Below, piece by piece: positions 24,804-38,173 of a stretch of 64,000 nt of DNA. The position numbers and the translations under genes were made by a program. Within the stretch, counting starts at the first letter, position 1. The number at the start of each line of letters is the position of its first letter. This DNA comes from Deinococcus arboris. GTDB taxonomy: Bacteria; Deinococcota; Deinococci; Deinococcales; Deinococcaceae. Where the stretch lies: contig NZ_WQLB01000022.1 in NCBI RefSeq assembly GCF_009755355.1, forward strand, positions 1 through 64,000, read 5' to 3'. The notes beneath the pieces are model-generated. The model made no database searches. It was given only the letters and a program-made list of their open reading frames with translations, and was not told the origin of the DNA.

Positions 24804-25432
24804 AAACCCCCTGGAAAGTAGCCATTGCGGGCGCACTGGCGGTTGGAGCGGGAGGCGCCTATATGTCTATTCAGCAGAACCCACAGGACCCTCAGCATAT
24901 TGCTGATGCATATGTGGTGGCCAACATCAAAAATGATTCAAAAGCCATTGGGGAGCTCCTAGGTTTGGGGGATTCCCCTATGGAACAAGTCTTAGGCACA
25001 GTGATGGGCGCAGCGCTTAATACTTACTGGTCAGATCAGGCACAGAATCCTGAAGATTTTCACTGGACCCTGATTCCACAACAGCACACAGAAGCGGTCA
25101 CCGAGTACATCATTGATCTGCACACGCCAAACTATGGCGCCCTCGCCGACAAAGAGATGGAGCTTTTAGGCTACAGGACTGACGAAGATGGAGTCCTCAC
25201 TGTCGCAGAAGAACCTCAGATCACTGTCGAGGAAGCTGAGCGCCAGGCACGCGCCGATCCTACGATCAAGCCACTTCATTTTAGGGTGCCTCTACAGCTG
25301 ATCAGGAAGCAGAATACATGGATTGTAAATCCAGATCAGGAAGAAAATAACGCGATCTTTACTGTAATTCGCAGAGGAGACAGCTCAACAGAAAATTTGA
25401 AATATCTGATCACACCAGAGCAAAAACAGTAA
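24800..25432 (+). CDS. Membrane-anchored or exported hypothetical protein
   Basis: A 210-residue acidic protein with a short basic start and one hydrophobic segment (WKVAIAGALAVGAGGAYM), read as a signal anchor or uncleaved signal peptide, and a soluble domain with runs such as WTLIPQQH and TWIVNPDQ. No family recognised. It overlaps the preceding gene by 4 bases, ending a three-gene low-GC module. By position it could be a cognate immunity or tethering protein, which is inference only. Confidence 0.6.
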   Translation: MKTPWKVAIAGALAVGAGGAYMSIQQNPQDPQHIADAYVVANIKNDSKAIGELLGLGDSPMEQVLGTVMGAALNTYWSDQAQNPEDFHWTLIPQQHTEAVTEYIIDLHTPNYGALADKEMELLGYRTDEDGVLTVAEEPQITVEEAERQARADPTIKPLHFRVPLQLIRKQNTWIVNPDQEENNAIFTVIRRGDSSTENLKYLITPEQKQ

Positions 25433-25440
25433 AGACGTTG

Positions 25441-26007
25441 TTAGATGCCCAGCAGCGCATAGCCCATCAGCGCCAGCTTCTCCCGCAGCAGGTACACCCG
25501 GCTCACCTGCGTGCTCAGGGGGCTGGCGCTGACGTTGGCTTCCAGGCCCAGCGCGCGGGCCAGGGCCAGGGCACGTGGGGCGTGCGCTTCATCGGTGACC
25601 AGCGTGACCGGCGTACGCGGCGGCAGGGAGGTGCGGGCGTTGCGCAGGTTTTCAATAGTGGTGCGGCTGCGCGTTTCGGCAATCAAGGCGCGGCCCGGCA
25701 CCCCATGTTCGTTCAGGTAGGCCGTGCCAACTCCGCCCTCGGTGTAGGGGTCGCCGGGGCGGCGGCCTCCGGTCACCACCACCGCGCGCACACCGCCGGC
25801 CCGGTACAGCTTCAGGGCGTGGTCCAGGCGGCGCTGAAAGGCGGGGCTGGGGTGACCGGCATACTGCGCCGCGCCCAGCACCACCAGGGTAGGGTGGGGC
25901 ACGGCGGCGCTGGGCGCGCGCAGCCCTGGTGTCAGCAGAAATCCGGCCATCAGCAGAGCCGCCACGGTCAAAGGCAAGGTCGAGAGAACGGCGCCGCGCG
26001 AACGCAT
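25441..26007 (-). CDS. YdcF/SanA-like DUF218 protein
   Basis: The 188-residue protein has one N-terminal membrane segment (about 8-28) and a DUF218 domain: TLVVLGAAQYAGHPSPAFQRRLDHAL, VVVTGGRRPGD, the E-S/T-R-TT block ETRSRTTIENLRNAR, and VTLVTDEAHAPRAL. Members act near the cell envelope in ways that remain poorly defined. ATG 26007 is preferred because TAGGCT lies 7 nt upstream; a longer frame to 26103 lacks a start signal. Convergent with the DUF4157 module. Confidence 0.8.
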   Translation of the reverse strand: MRSRGAVLSTLPLTVAALLMAGFLLTPGLRAPSAAVPHPTLVVLGAAQYAGHPSPAFQRRLDHALKLYRAGGVRAVVVTGGRRPGDPYTEGGVGTAYLNEHGVPGRALIAETRSRTTIENLRNARTSLPPRTPVTLVTDEAHAPRALALARALGLEANVSASPLSTQVSRVYLLREKLALMGYALLGI

Positions 26008-26325
26008 GAAGGCCAGCCTAGCATGAAGAAAATCCCAAGCCTGACGGTGGGGTGAGCGGCGCAGAACAGCAGGCCAGTAGCCCTGTTGAGGCTGTTCGGC
26101 CATCGTTTGCCTTGAGGCGTAGGACCTTATTCACTGGGTAGATGTACTGCTGGCCCCGCACACTCGCCTGCCCACCGTTGATGAACAGATTCTCTTGAGG
26201 GAAGTCGTCCTTGCTCGCCGCCACACCTGTCAAAGATAAGGAGGCATTGGGCCGGTTCTTCCGGAAGGCTGGGCAGGAGCATGCTACGCTCCGGTCTGAC
26301 TTCCTGTCAGGGGGAGCTTTCTTCT
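26008..26325. other. Spacer between the DUF218 gene and topA
   Basis: About 318 bp with two divergent genes. It contains TACGCT at about 26285 and the GGGGGAG ribosome-binding site of topA near 26312. A 71-residue minus-strand frame (26018-26233) has a stretch beginning DDFPQENLFINGG that looks somewhat protein-like; it has no start signal and may be a decayed fragment. Confidence 0.35.
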
Positions 26326-29256
<2,931 letters not shown>

Positions 29257-29271
29257 GGGTGAGGGGGTGTC

Positions 29272-29325
29272 AGAGGGTTGAAGGGCGAGCGGGCCCCTTG
29301 ACCCTCCAGCGCTTTGACGCCTGGG
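29272..29325. repeat. Stem-loop repeat copy 1, after topA
   Basis: GAGGGTTGAAGGG near 29277 faces CCCCTTGACCCTC near 29298-29310, then GCGCTTTGACG. The same modules (GTCAGAGGGT, CTTG-ACCCT, TTTGACG) in the same order occur between accB and accC at 63094-63160. Confidence 0.45.
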
Positions 29326-29347
29326 CGGCCCCAGGAGGCGGCTCCTG

Positions 29348-29677
29348 ATGCCCCGCGCCCTGGCCCCTGAGACACCCCAGGCGCTGCACCTGGCGCGGCT
29401 GGCACAGGGCACGCCTGGCGAGTGGGTGCGGCTGCCGGGCAGTGCCGTGCAGGTGGTGCAGCTTCAGGGCACCCTGAGCGGCCCACAGGTGAGCGGCTGG
29501 CTGATCTGCCTGAGCGGTGAAGCGGTGGTGGACCTGCCCCTGAGCAACTTCGTGCGTCTGCGCCCCGCCGAGGGGTACGGGGTGCAGGCGCACGAGCCGT
29601 GGACAGCCTTTGGCACCAAAGACGGCACGGTGCTGATGCTGGTGGGAGAAGGCGAGCACAGAGAGCCGGCTCTCTAG
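29348..29677 (+). CDS. Small cupin-like protein
   Basis: A 109-residue protein predicted to be nearly all beta, with a GEWVRLPG start, GWLICLSGEAVVDLP in the middle and RLRPAEGYGVQAHEPW towards the end, matching the order of the two cupin motifs. The usual metal-binding His set is mostly absent, so catalytic activity is doubtful. The gene follows topA and a stem-loop repeat. A very strong terminator separates it from the convergent SRPBCC gene. Confidence 0.55.
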   Translation: MPRALAPETPQALHLARLAQGTPGEWVRLPGSAVQVVQLQGTLSGPQVSGWLICLSGEAVVDLPLSNFVRLRPAEGYGVQAHEPWTAFGTKDGTVLMLVGEGEHREPAL

Positions 29678-29783
29678 CAGCGCCAGCTGGCCGCCTCTTG
29701 CAGGGAAAAGTTGAGATTCAGCGCCTGGGCTTGACCTGTGCTTTCGGCACCGACACTCGGCTTTCTCTTGTGGCCACACCACC

Positions 29784-29829
29784 GAAGAGGAGGCGACCAG
29801 GGGCAAGGGCCTCTGGTCGCCTCCTCTTC
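29784..29829. terminator. Bidirectional terminator, 17-bp stem
   Basis: A perfect 17-bp stem (29784-29800 with 29813-29829) and 12-nt loop lie between convergent genes ending at 29677 and 29841. The A/T-poor tail suggests it acts through stem strength. Confidence 0.7.
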
Positions 29830-29840
29830 CCAGACCAGCG

Positions 29841-30392
29841 CTATTTCTTGCGCTTGGCCGCCCTCTGCGCCTCTTTAGCAGCCTTTTTCTCGGCCTTCTG
29901 GCGCTCCTGCATCTCGCGGCCCATCTCTTCCAGCAGCTGCGCGCCCTGGGCGTCCACGCGGCGCTGCAATTCCAGCAGGGTCGTGGCGACCATGTTGTGC
30001 AGGATGCGCTCCAGGGGCACCTTCACGAAGCCAAAGCGCACGCGGGCGTTGACGGTCATGGTCACTTCCGTGCCGCCGGGCATGGGCCGGAAGACCCAGC
30101 TCTGGGTGAGTTTGTCCAGAGGGCCCACATGGCGCACGCTTTCCCAGCCGCCCCGCTGCGGGGCCTGAAGCTGGCCATATTTGGCGGTAAAGCGCAGCCC
30201 CAGCAGGCGGCGAGAGAACTTGAACTTCACGCGGGCGTTGTTGGCGAGGCGGCCTTCCGGGCCTTCATAGTCGGCCTGCACCAGGTTGGGGTCCCACTGC
30301 ACGCGCCGCTTGGGTTCCAGCGCCAGGCGGTAGAGCACGTCTGGACGCGACCGAACGACGATGGTCTGCTTAATACTGATGGGGTCAGCCAT
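29841..30392 (-). CDS. SRPBCC (START-like) domain protein
   Basis: The 183-residue protein has the helix-grip pattern of the SRPBCC/polyketide-cyclase superfamily: TIVVRSRPDVLYRLALEPKR at the start, long antiparallel strands, WVFRPMPGGTEVTMTV, and a long final helix. These proteins bind hydrophobic ligands; the ligand is unknown. The last 25 residues are a Lys/Ala/Glu-rich charged tail (EMQERQKAEKKAAKEAQRAA), probably a solvent-exposed helix. Downstream is a strong shared terminator. Confidence 0.75.
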   Translation of the reverse strand: MADPISIKQTIVVRSRPDVLYRLALEPKRRVQWDPNLVQADYEGPEGRLANNARVKFKFSRRLLGLRFTAKYGQLQAPQRGGWESVRHVGPLDKLTQSWVFRPMPGGTEVTMTVNARVRFGFVKVPLERILHNMVATTLLELQRRVDAQGAQLLEEMGREMQERQKAEKKAAKEAQRAAKRKK

Positions 30393-30521
30393 AGATAGGG
30401 GTCACTGTAGCGCGGGCAGGGCCAGGGCCGTGTCCCCACCGGTCAGGCCTTGCCAGCACCCCTGTCGTTCAGCGCCGCACGTCCATGCTTCTTCAGGCCA
30501 CCTGGCCGCTCTTCCGCCTCA

Positions 30522-31277
<756 letters not shown>

Positions 31278-31350
31278 AACGGCAGGATAGTGGGAAGGAG
31301 AGCGTGGGGAGTGGAAAAGGCCCAGTTCTGCTTTACTTGCCCCTCTCCAC

Positions 31351-31809
31351 TTACCTTAAAAACCGAATGGTCAGCGGGTAGTGGTACGGCTGCCCGGCAC
31401 TGACGCGCACCACCGCCACAATCATGAACACGAAGGGAATCAGGCCCAGCACCACCATGACAGGGAGGTAGAACAGGAAAAACGTGCTGAACGTCCCGAG
31501 CACGGCCAGGCCCGCCAGTTCGGGGCGGGTCACGGCCCCCACTGCGCCGCCAATGAGGCCCAGGCTGAACAGCACGAAGGCCAGCACGCCCAGCACCAGG
31601 CCGTACAGCCAGACACTGAGCTGAAAATTCAGGGCTTCTTTGCCCTGTTCATCCAGGGCGCGGCTGCGGTCGCGCAGGGCCAGCCAGGCGATCAGCGGCC
31701 CCAGGATATTGCCCAGCGTGGGCAGCAGCAGTCCGGCCAGCGGCGACAGGTGGGTCAGGATGGCGGGCGTTCGCTCGGCTTCGGGGAGGAGGGCGGGCAG
31801 GCGGGTCAT
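31351..31809 (-). CDS. DUF4870-type membrane protein
   Basis: A 152-residue protein with three or four membrane segments, beginning with a short Pro/Glu head and HLSPLAGLLLPTLGNILGPLIAW, the characteristic opening of DUF4870 (Tic20-like) proteins, and containing the conserved QGKEALNFQLS motif between segments. Function unknown. ATG 31809 is supported by TAGTGT 5 nt upstream; GTG 31818 has a G-rich stretch before it and is the alternative. Divergent from rnhA, the starts about 40 bp apart. Confidence 0.8.
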   Translation of the reverse strand: MTRLPALLPEAERTPAILTHLSPLAGLLLPTLGNILGPLIAWLALRDRSRALDEQGKEALNFQLSVWLYGLVLGVLAFVLFSLGLIGGAVGAVTRPELAGLAVLGTFSTFFLFYLPVMVVLGLIPFVFMIVAVVRVSAGQPYHYPLTIRFLR

Positions 31810-31850
31810 GCTTGACACTACGCCCCCCCTCTGCCTACAGTTCCCAGGCG

Positions 31851-32399
31851 ATGACCCGAGGCCGACCAGTCAGAAGCGCCGCGCAAAAGGCGCAGGCGGC
31901 GGCGCGTGACCGCCTGCCCATCCAGGCCGGCATTCAGCCCGAGCAGCCCATTCAGGGTGAAAACGTGGACCTGTACAGCGACGGCGCCTGCGACACCCAG
32001 GCGGGGCACGGCGGCTGGGCCACCATCCTGAACTACAAGGGCAAGGAGCTGGTCCTGAGCGGCCACGAGGCAGGCACCACCAACAACCGCATGGAGCTGC
32101 GCGGCCTGCTCGAAGGCCTGAAGATGCTCAAACGGCCCTGTCAGGTGCGGGTGGTCACCGACAGCCAGTATCTGCGCAAGGCCTTTACAGACGGCTGGAT
32201 TCTGAAATGGCAGCGCAACGGCTGGAAGACGGCGGGCGGCGACCCCGTCAAAAACCAGGACCTGTGGGAAGACCTGATTGCCCAGGCGCGGCTGCACGCC
32301 CTGACCTTCGTGTGGGTCAAGGGCCACGCCGGGCACGGCGAAAACGAGCGGGTTGACGAGTTGGCCGTGCAGGAGCGCAAGAAGCTCAGGAAGGCGTAG
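31851..32399 (+). CDS. rnhA: Ribonuclease HI
   Basis: RNase HI degrades RNA in RNA-DNA hybrids, acting on R-loops and primers. The 182-residue protein has an N-terminal extension of about 35 residues, then the fold with its four acidic residues: Asp in VDLYSDGACD, Glu in NNRMELRGLLEGL, Asp in VVTDSQYL, and Asp in ENERVDELA after the GHAGHGEN loop. ATG 31851 has TACAGT 9 nt upstream. Its last 14 bp overlap the convergent GNAT gene. Confidence 0.95.
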   Translation: MTRGRPVRSAAQKAQAAARDRLPIQAGIQPEQPIQGENVDLYSDGACDTQAGHGGWATILNYKGKELVLSGHEAGTTNNRMELRGLLEGLKMLKRPCQVRVVTDSQYLRKAFTDGWILKWQRNGWKTAGGDPVKNQDLWEDLIAQARLHALTFVWVKGHAGHGENERVDELAVQERKKLRKA

Positions 32400-32799
32400 C
32401 CCGCCACTCGCAGCGGTAGCGCCGGCCCTCCCAGGGCGACGGCACCTCCTGCACTGTCAAGCCGCAGCGGCGGTAGAAGTCGGCGGCGCTGTCGTCAGTT
32501 TCGGCGCTCAGGGTTAGGAGGTCTAGGTGCCCAGTGACCGCACGCAGCAGCGCGCCGCCGTACCCCTGCCGCTCTTGACCGGGCGCGGTGGCGATATGCA
32601 GGAGGGTGGCGTGCCTTCCCTCTGTCCGTAGCCCAGCGGCACTGACGGGCTGGCCCTGGGCCTCCCACACCCAGACCTGGCGCGCTGGATCGGTGCGGTA
32701 GGCCTCCAGTTCAGCCTGCACCCGCGCCGGGTTGGGAAACATGGCGCGCGTCAGCAGGGCCGTGACCGGCAGAGACAGAGGCAGGAGTGGGCGCAGCAT
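32386..32799 (-). CDS. GNAT family acetyltransferase
   Basis: A 137-residue protein with a GNAT core: ATLLHIATAPGQERQGYGGALLRAV holds the acetyl-CoA loop (Q-E-R-Q-G-Y-G-G), and DDSAADFYRRCGLTV matches the C-terminal motif. The acceptor is unknown. TAGCCT lies 5 nt before the ATG. The gene overlaps rnhA tail to tail by 14 bp, so the two transcripts share antisense ends. Confidence 0.78.
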   Translation of the reverse strand: MLRPLLPLSLPVTALLTRAMFPNPARVQAELEAYRTDPARQVWVWEAQGQPVSAAGLRTEGRHATLLHIATAPGQERQGYGGALLRAVTGHLDLLTLSAETDDSAADFYRRCGLTVQEVPSPWEGRRYRCEWRATPS

Positions 32800-32880
32800 G
32801 CTTCAGGCTAGGGGTAGGGCAGATGGCCCCGCCATTGTGCTTATCGTGGGGAGGCCGCGCACCGGACTACGCTGGGGGTC

Positions 32881-34251
32881 ATGACCAACCCAGCCTCCTC
32901 CTTGCAGCCGCCGGACGGCTGGCGCACCTTCTTGTGGCTGTGGGGGTCGCAGGCGCTGAGCGTGATTGGGTCGGCTATCGCCGGTTTTGCCTTCAACATC
33001 TACCTGACGCAGACGCGCTTTCCCCTGGCCGAGCAAAAACCGCAGCTGGCGGCGGCCCTCTCGCTCACTGCGCTGGCCTGGACGCTGGCGGCCACCCTGA
33101 CGGCGCCGCTGGCCGGGGCGTGGACCGACCGCCATGACCGGCGCCGCATCATGCTGGCCTGCGACCTGGCCGGGGCCGCCCTGACCTTTGCGCTGCTGGG
33201 GCTACTGCTGCTGCCTGCCGCCCCGCTGTGGGCGCTGGTGGCGCTCTCGGCACTGATGGGCTTGGTGTCCACCTTTCACGGCTCGGCGTTTGATGCCAGC
33301 TACACCTCGCTGGTGCCCCGCGACCGCCTGCCCCGCGCCAACGGCCTGATGCAGACGGTCTGGAGCCTGGCGGGTCTGGTGGGGCCAGCGGCGGCGGCCC
33401 TACTGATCGGGGTACCGGCCCTGCTGCGCGACACAGGCGCGGCCCCAGCCTGGCTGAGCGGTCTGAATGACGGCGTGCCGTTTGCCTACGCCGTGGACGG
33501 CCTGACGTTCGTGCTGGCCGCAGCCGTGCTGTGGCGGCTGTCGGTGCCCTCCCCTGCGCCGCAACCGGCCGACACGCGGCCCACGCTGGCCCAAGACATG
33601 CGCTTTGGCTGGGTGTTTATCGGGTCGCGGCGGCCACTGCTGGCGCTGCTGCTGACCTTTGCCGTCGCCAACCTGTGCACCAGCAACCTGGGCGTGCTGG
33701 AACCGCTGATCGTCAAGTTTGGGCTTGCCGCTGACTGGCAGGCGCGCGGCGGCACATTACAAGGTGCCCTGGCGACCCTGGCGGTTACCCAGAGCGTGGG
33801 GGGCCTGCTGGGCGGCCTGCTGATCAGCACCTGGGGCGGCCTGAAGCACCAGCGGGTGCTGGGCGTGCTGATTCCGATGGTGGTGTCGGGCCTGGCCTTC
33901 GCCGCTTTTGGGGCCAGCGCCACCGTACTGGGCGCCGCCGCCGCGCTGTTTGTCATGGGCCTGACCCTGCCCACCATGAACGCCCACTCGCAGAGCATCT
34001 GGCAGTCGCAGGTGCCGCCCGAGATGCAGGGCCGCGTGTTTTCCGTGCGCCGCCTGATTGCGCAGTTCACTTCGCCCGCTAGCACCGCTCTGGCCGGCGT
34101 CCTGGCCGCCCGCTACGCGCCGGGGGGCGTGGCCATCGTGGCCGGGCTTCTGCTGGCCGCTGTGGCCGCCCTGCAACTGCTGAACCCAGTGATGCGGCGA
34201 GTGGAGGACCCGAGCCTCTCGGCACACGCGAAAGAAGTACCGGCCTCTTGA
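32881..34251 (+). CDS. MFS transporter (drug-efflux type)
   Basis: A 456-residue major facilitator with 12 predicted membrane spans. It contains the motif-A-like loop GAWTDRHDRRRIMLACD between spans 2 and 3, the GLVSTFHGSAFDASYTSLVP region, and a central cytoplasmic loop near residues 222-240. It resembles macrolide/enterobactin-exporter (MefA/EntS) MFS proteins; the substrate is not predictable. TACGCT lies 7 nt before the ATG. A terminator follows. Confidence 0.85.
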   Translation: MTNPASSLQPPDGWRTFLWLWGSQALSVIGSAIAGFAFNIYLTQTRFPLAEQKPQLAAALSLTALAWTLAATLTAPLAGAWTDRHDRRRIMLACDLAGAALTFALLGLLLLPAAPLWALVALSALMGLVSTFHGSAFDASYTSLVPRDRLPRANGLMQTVWSLAGLVGPAAAALLIGVPALLRDTGAAPAWLSGLNDGVPFAYAVDGLTFVLAAAVLWRLSVPSPAPQPADTRPTLAQDMRFGWVFIGSRRPLLALLLTFAVANLCTSNLGVLEPLIVKFGLAADWQARGGTLQGALATLAVTQSVGGLLGGLLISTWGGLKHQRVLGVLIPMVVSGLAFAAFGASATVLGAAAALFVMGLTLPTMNAHSQSIWQSQVPPEMQGRVFSVRRLIAQFTSPASTALAGVLAARYAPGGVAIVAGLLLAAVAALQLLNPVMRRVEDPSLSAHAKEVPAS

Positions 34252-34271
34252 GAGAGCAGGAAAGATTGGCA

Positions 34272-34308
34272 AGGGCGGCCCAGAGCACTCGCTCAGGCCG
34301 CCCTTTCA
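34272..34308 (+). terminator. Terminator after the MFS gene
   Basis: AGGGCGGCC (34272-34280) pairs with GGCCGCCCT (34296-34304) around a 15-nt loop, then TTTC. It lies between the convergent MFS and glmU genes. Confidence 0.65.
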
Positions 34309-34357
34309 TCAGTTTCTGTCAAAGACCAGAGGTCAGCTGCCTTGCCGATCTCCCCTT

Positions 34358-35812
<1,455 letters not shown>

Positions 35813-35914
35813 ACGGCGGTTACTGTACCAATCTGAATAGAACCCAGAGGCCGTGAGGGGCCACCCCCACGCCTTCTGCGGCGTAGCAAAGCGAATCTTC
35901 GAGACAGCGGCACA

Positions 35915-35937
35915 AAAAAAGGGCTCCCTGAGGAGCC
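35915..35937 (-). terminator. Terminator after lgt
   Basis: On the minus strand GGCTCC (35937-35932) pairs with GGAGCC (35927-35922), followed by a run of seven T (A run at 35914-35920 on plus). Confidence 0.75.
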
Positions 35938-35954
35938 ACGAGGAATTCGGACCT

Positions 35955-36884
35955 CTAGACGCTGGGCGCTTCGGTGGCTGGCGCGGGGGCCGTCACCTCG
36001 GCCTTTTTCTGACGCAGGCGCACCAGCATCCAGATGCTGACCAGAATCAGCGGAATGCTGATCAGGTGCGTATCGGTGAACAGGCCGATGCCGGGGGCGT
36101 CCAGGCCCTGATTCAGGTAGGCCTTGGGCGACAGGGGGTTGAGGCGGAAGGTCTCTTCCCAGCCGGCGCGCAGCAGCGAGTACCACAGCCAGAACTGCCA
36201 GAACGCCCAGCCCGGAATGCGCGAGCGCAGCCAGAAGAACGCCGCCACCGACAGAATGATGCCGATAATCACGCCGTACAGCTGTGTGAAGTGCACGGGG
36301 GCCGTCATGACCAGTTGCCCGCCGATCTCCTGGCAGTACTGGGAGAGGTCCATGTCGGGGTTGGCATTCTTGATACACATGCCGTCGTGAAAGGCGCGGG
36401 CGCCGTCGGGCCAGCGGAACCCAACCGGCCAGCCGGTGACGCGCCCGACCGTATCGGTTCCGTTCATGATGTTGCCGATGCGTCCGCCGATGATGCCAAA
36501 GGCGACGCCGGGCACGCACAGGTCGGCGTAGCGGTAAAAGTCCATGCCCTTGCGGCGGGCGTAGTACAGCATGACCAGAATGCCGCCAATCAGGCCGCCG
36601 TGAATCGAGATGCCGCCCTGGCGGAGGTTGACAATATCCAGCAGCACGCGCGGAAAGGGAATGTTCTCAAACTGGTGCCACGAGGTCGCCACAAAGACCA
36701 GCCGGGCGCCGACCAGGCCCCAGACAATCATCCACAAGATCATGTCGTTGAACAGGTCCACGTTCAGGCCGCGCTCGCGCGCCATCTTCGTGCCGACCCA
36801 CACACCCGCGACAATGCCAAGCGTAATCAGCACGCCGTACCAGGCAATCGTGAAACTGCCAATCTGCAAGAACACTGGATCCAT
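35955..36884 (-). CDS. lgt: Prolipoprotein diacylglyceryl transferase
   Basis: Lgt adds diacylglycerol to the lipobox Cys of prelipoproteins at the inner membrane. The 309-residue protein has seven predicted spans and the family blocks [13 protein letters not shown], the signature [19 protein letters not shown] with the invariant Arg, and [14 protein letters not shown] 36884 gives the normal [19 protein letters not shown] start; a Met 19 codons earlier lies inside the tatC terminator. It follows tatA-tatC with a terminator between, so its transcription may be partly separate. Confidence 0.95.
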   Translation of the reverse strand: MDPVFLQIGSFTIAWYGVLITLGIVAGVWVGTKMARERGLNVDLFNDMILWMIVWGLVGARLVFVATSWHQFENIPFPRVLLDIVNLRQGGISIHGGLIGGILVMLYYARRKGMDFYRYADLCVPGVAFGIIGGRIGNIMNGTDTVGRVTGWPVGFRWPDGARAFHDGMCIKNANPDMDLSQYCQEIGGQLVMTAPVHFTQLYGVIIGIILSVAAFFWLRSRIPGWAFWQFWLWYSLLRAGWEETFRLNPLSPKAYLNQGLDAPGIGLFTDTHLISIPLILVSIWMLVRLRQKKAEVTAPAPATEAPSV

Positions 36885-36913
36885 AGGTGCTTCGTAGTGT
36901 AGGGCTTCCGGCC

Positions 36914-36948
36914 CAAAAAAACCGGCCTGTCTGCTGAGCACAGGCCGG
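36914..36948 (-). terminator. Terminator between tatC and lgt
   Basis: On the minus strand CCGGCCTGT (36948-36940) pairs with ACAGGCCGG (36930-36922) around a 9-nt loop, followed by seven T (A run at 36915-36921). Confidence 0.8.
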
Positions 36949-36963
36949 CTGAATGGACAGGGA

Positions 36964-37737
36964 TTACAGCCCTAAAGCGGGGCTCTCCTCTGGCGGCGGC
37001 AGGCGGAAGAAGTGCGACAGCAGCACGCCCAGTTCGTACAGGACGTACAGCGGCACCGCCACCATCAACATACTCGTGGGGTCCGGCGTGGGCGTAATGA
37101 TGGCGGCGAACAACATGATGACAATCAGGGCAATGCGCCAGCTGCGGCGCAGAATGCCGTGGTTGACCAGCCCAATGCGGGTCAGGATGACCGCCAGGAT
37201 AGGCATTTCGAAGGCCAGCCCGAACGCGATCAGGAAGGTGGTAATCGTGCCGATGTAATCCCGCAGATTCAGCAGCGGGGTAACGGTGCCGGCCAGGAAA
37301 TCCAGCAGGAAGCCGACCATCGTGGGCAGGACCAGGTAGTACCCAAACAGCGCGCCGCACAGAAAGGCAAACCCAGCGCCGATCACGAAGGGCAGTGCCC
37401 AGCGCCGCTCCTGTGGATACAGACCCGGCGCAATAAAGCCCCAGATTTGACCCAGAATGAACGGCAGCGCCAGCGCGAAGCCGGCCCAGAACGAGATATT
37501 CAGCGACAGCACAAACTGATCTGTCAGGGCCTGCGTCACGACCTCCACTTTGTTCATTCGGTACTGCTCGCTGCCCAGCAGCGGCACCTTAATCGCCTCA
37601 ATCAGCGCCACGCGGTACTGAAAAGCAATGACCAGCCCAATCGCCAGAAAGATCACGCTGATAATCAGGCGCTTTCTCAGCTCGTCGAGGTGGTCAAATA
37701 GGGGCGCACTTTTCAGGGTGCTGTCGCCTTGGGTCAT
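36964..37737 (-). CDS. tatC: Sec-independent protein translocase TatC
   Basis: TatC recognises twin-arginine signal peptides in the inner membrane. The 257-residue protein has six spans and the conserved opening PLFDHLDELRKRLIIS, with the DELR motif, followed by VVTQALTDQFVLSLNISFWAG and the FGLAFEMPI motif near residue 175. It starts 10 bp after the tatA stop, an obvious operon. Together with TatA it makes a minimal TatAC system; no separate TatB is seen. Confidence 0.95.
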   Translation of the reverse strand: MTQGDSTLKSAPLFDHLDELRKRLIISVIFLAIGLVIAFQYRVALIEAIKVPLLGSEQYRMNKVEVVTQALTDQFVLSLNISFWAGFALALPFILGQIWGFIAPGLYPQERRWALPFVIGAGFAFLCGALFGYYLVLPTMVGFLLDFLAGTVTPLLNLRDYIGTITTFLIAFGLAFEMPILAVILTRIGLVNHGILRRSWRIALIVIMLFAAIITPTPDPTSMLMVAVPLYVLYELGVLLSHFFRLPPPEESPALGL

Positions 37738-37747
37738 GCGCTGATCC

Positions 37748-37975
37748 TCAGCTGCGGCGTTCCGCGACCGGCTCGGCGGGGGTGACCACCGGGGCGCCGG
37801 TCACCGGGTCCAGCTGACGCGAGGGCACATCGGTCACGGGGGTGACGGGCTGGTGGGTTTCACGCTTGAATTCCTTGATGCCCTGGCCCAGGCCCTTGCC
37901 CAGTTCGGGCAGCTTGCGGGCGCCAAACACCAGCGCAATCACAACAACAATCAGGATAATTTCGAGGGGTCCCAT
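37748..37975 (-). CDS. tatA: Twin-arginine translocase subunit TatA
   Basis: A 75-residue pore-forming Tat subunit: one N-terminal membrane helix (GPLEIILIVVVIALVFG), the ARKLPELGKGLGQGIKEF hinge and amphipathic helix with the invariant Phe-Gly pair, then an unstructured acidic/Pro tail. A strong TAAGGAG site precedes the ATG. It leads the tatA-tatC operon. The short tail suggests TatA rather than TatB. Confidence 0.93.
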   Translation of the reverse strand: MGPLEIILIVVVIALVFGARKLPELGKGLGQGIKEFKRETHQPVTPVTDVPSRQLDPVTGAPVVTPAEPVAERRS

Positions 37976-38173
37976 GTTCGTGTCTCCTTAAGAAGGCGGG
38001 GCCGCACTCTATGCGGCCGTCTCTCTGCCCTGAAGGTATGCGATTGGTGGGCCGGCAGATTGACCTCAGCTCACCTATCAAACCTTAATCGGCGTTGATC
38101 AAAGGACGGTGAACGCCCGCCACGCGCGCCCCGTCCGGCCTGAAGCGGGGGCTTTTGCAGCTGGTGGGACGGG

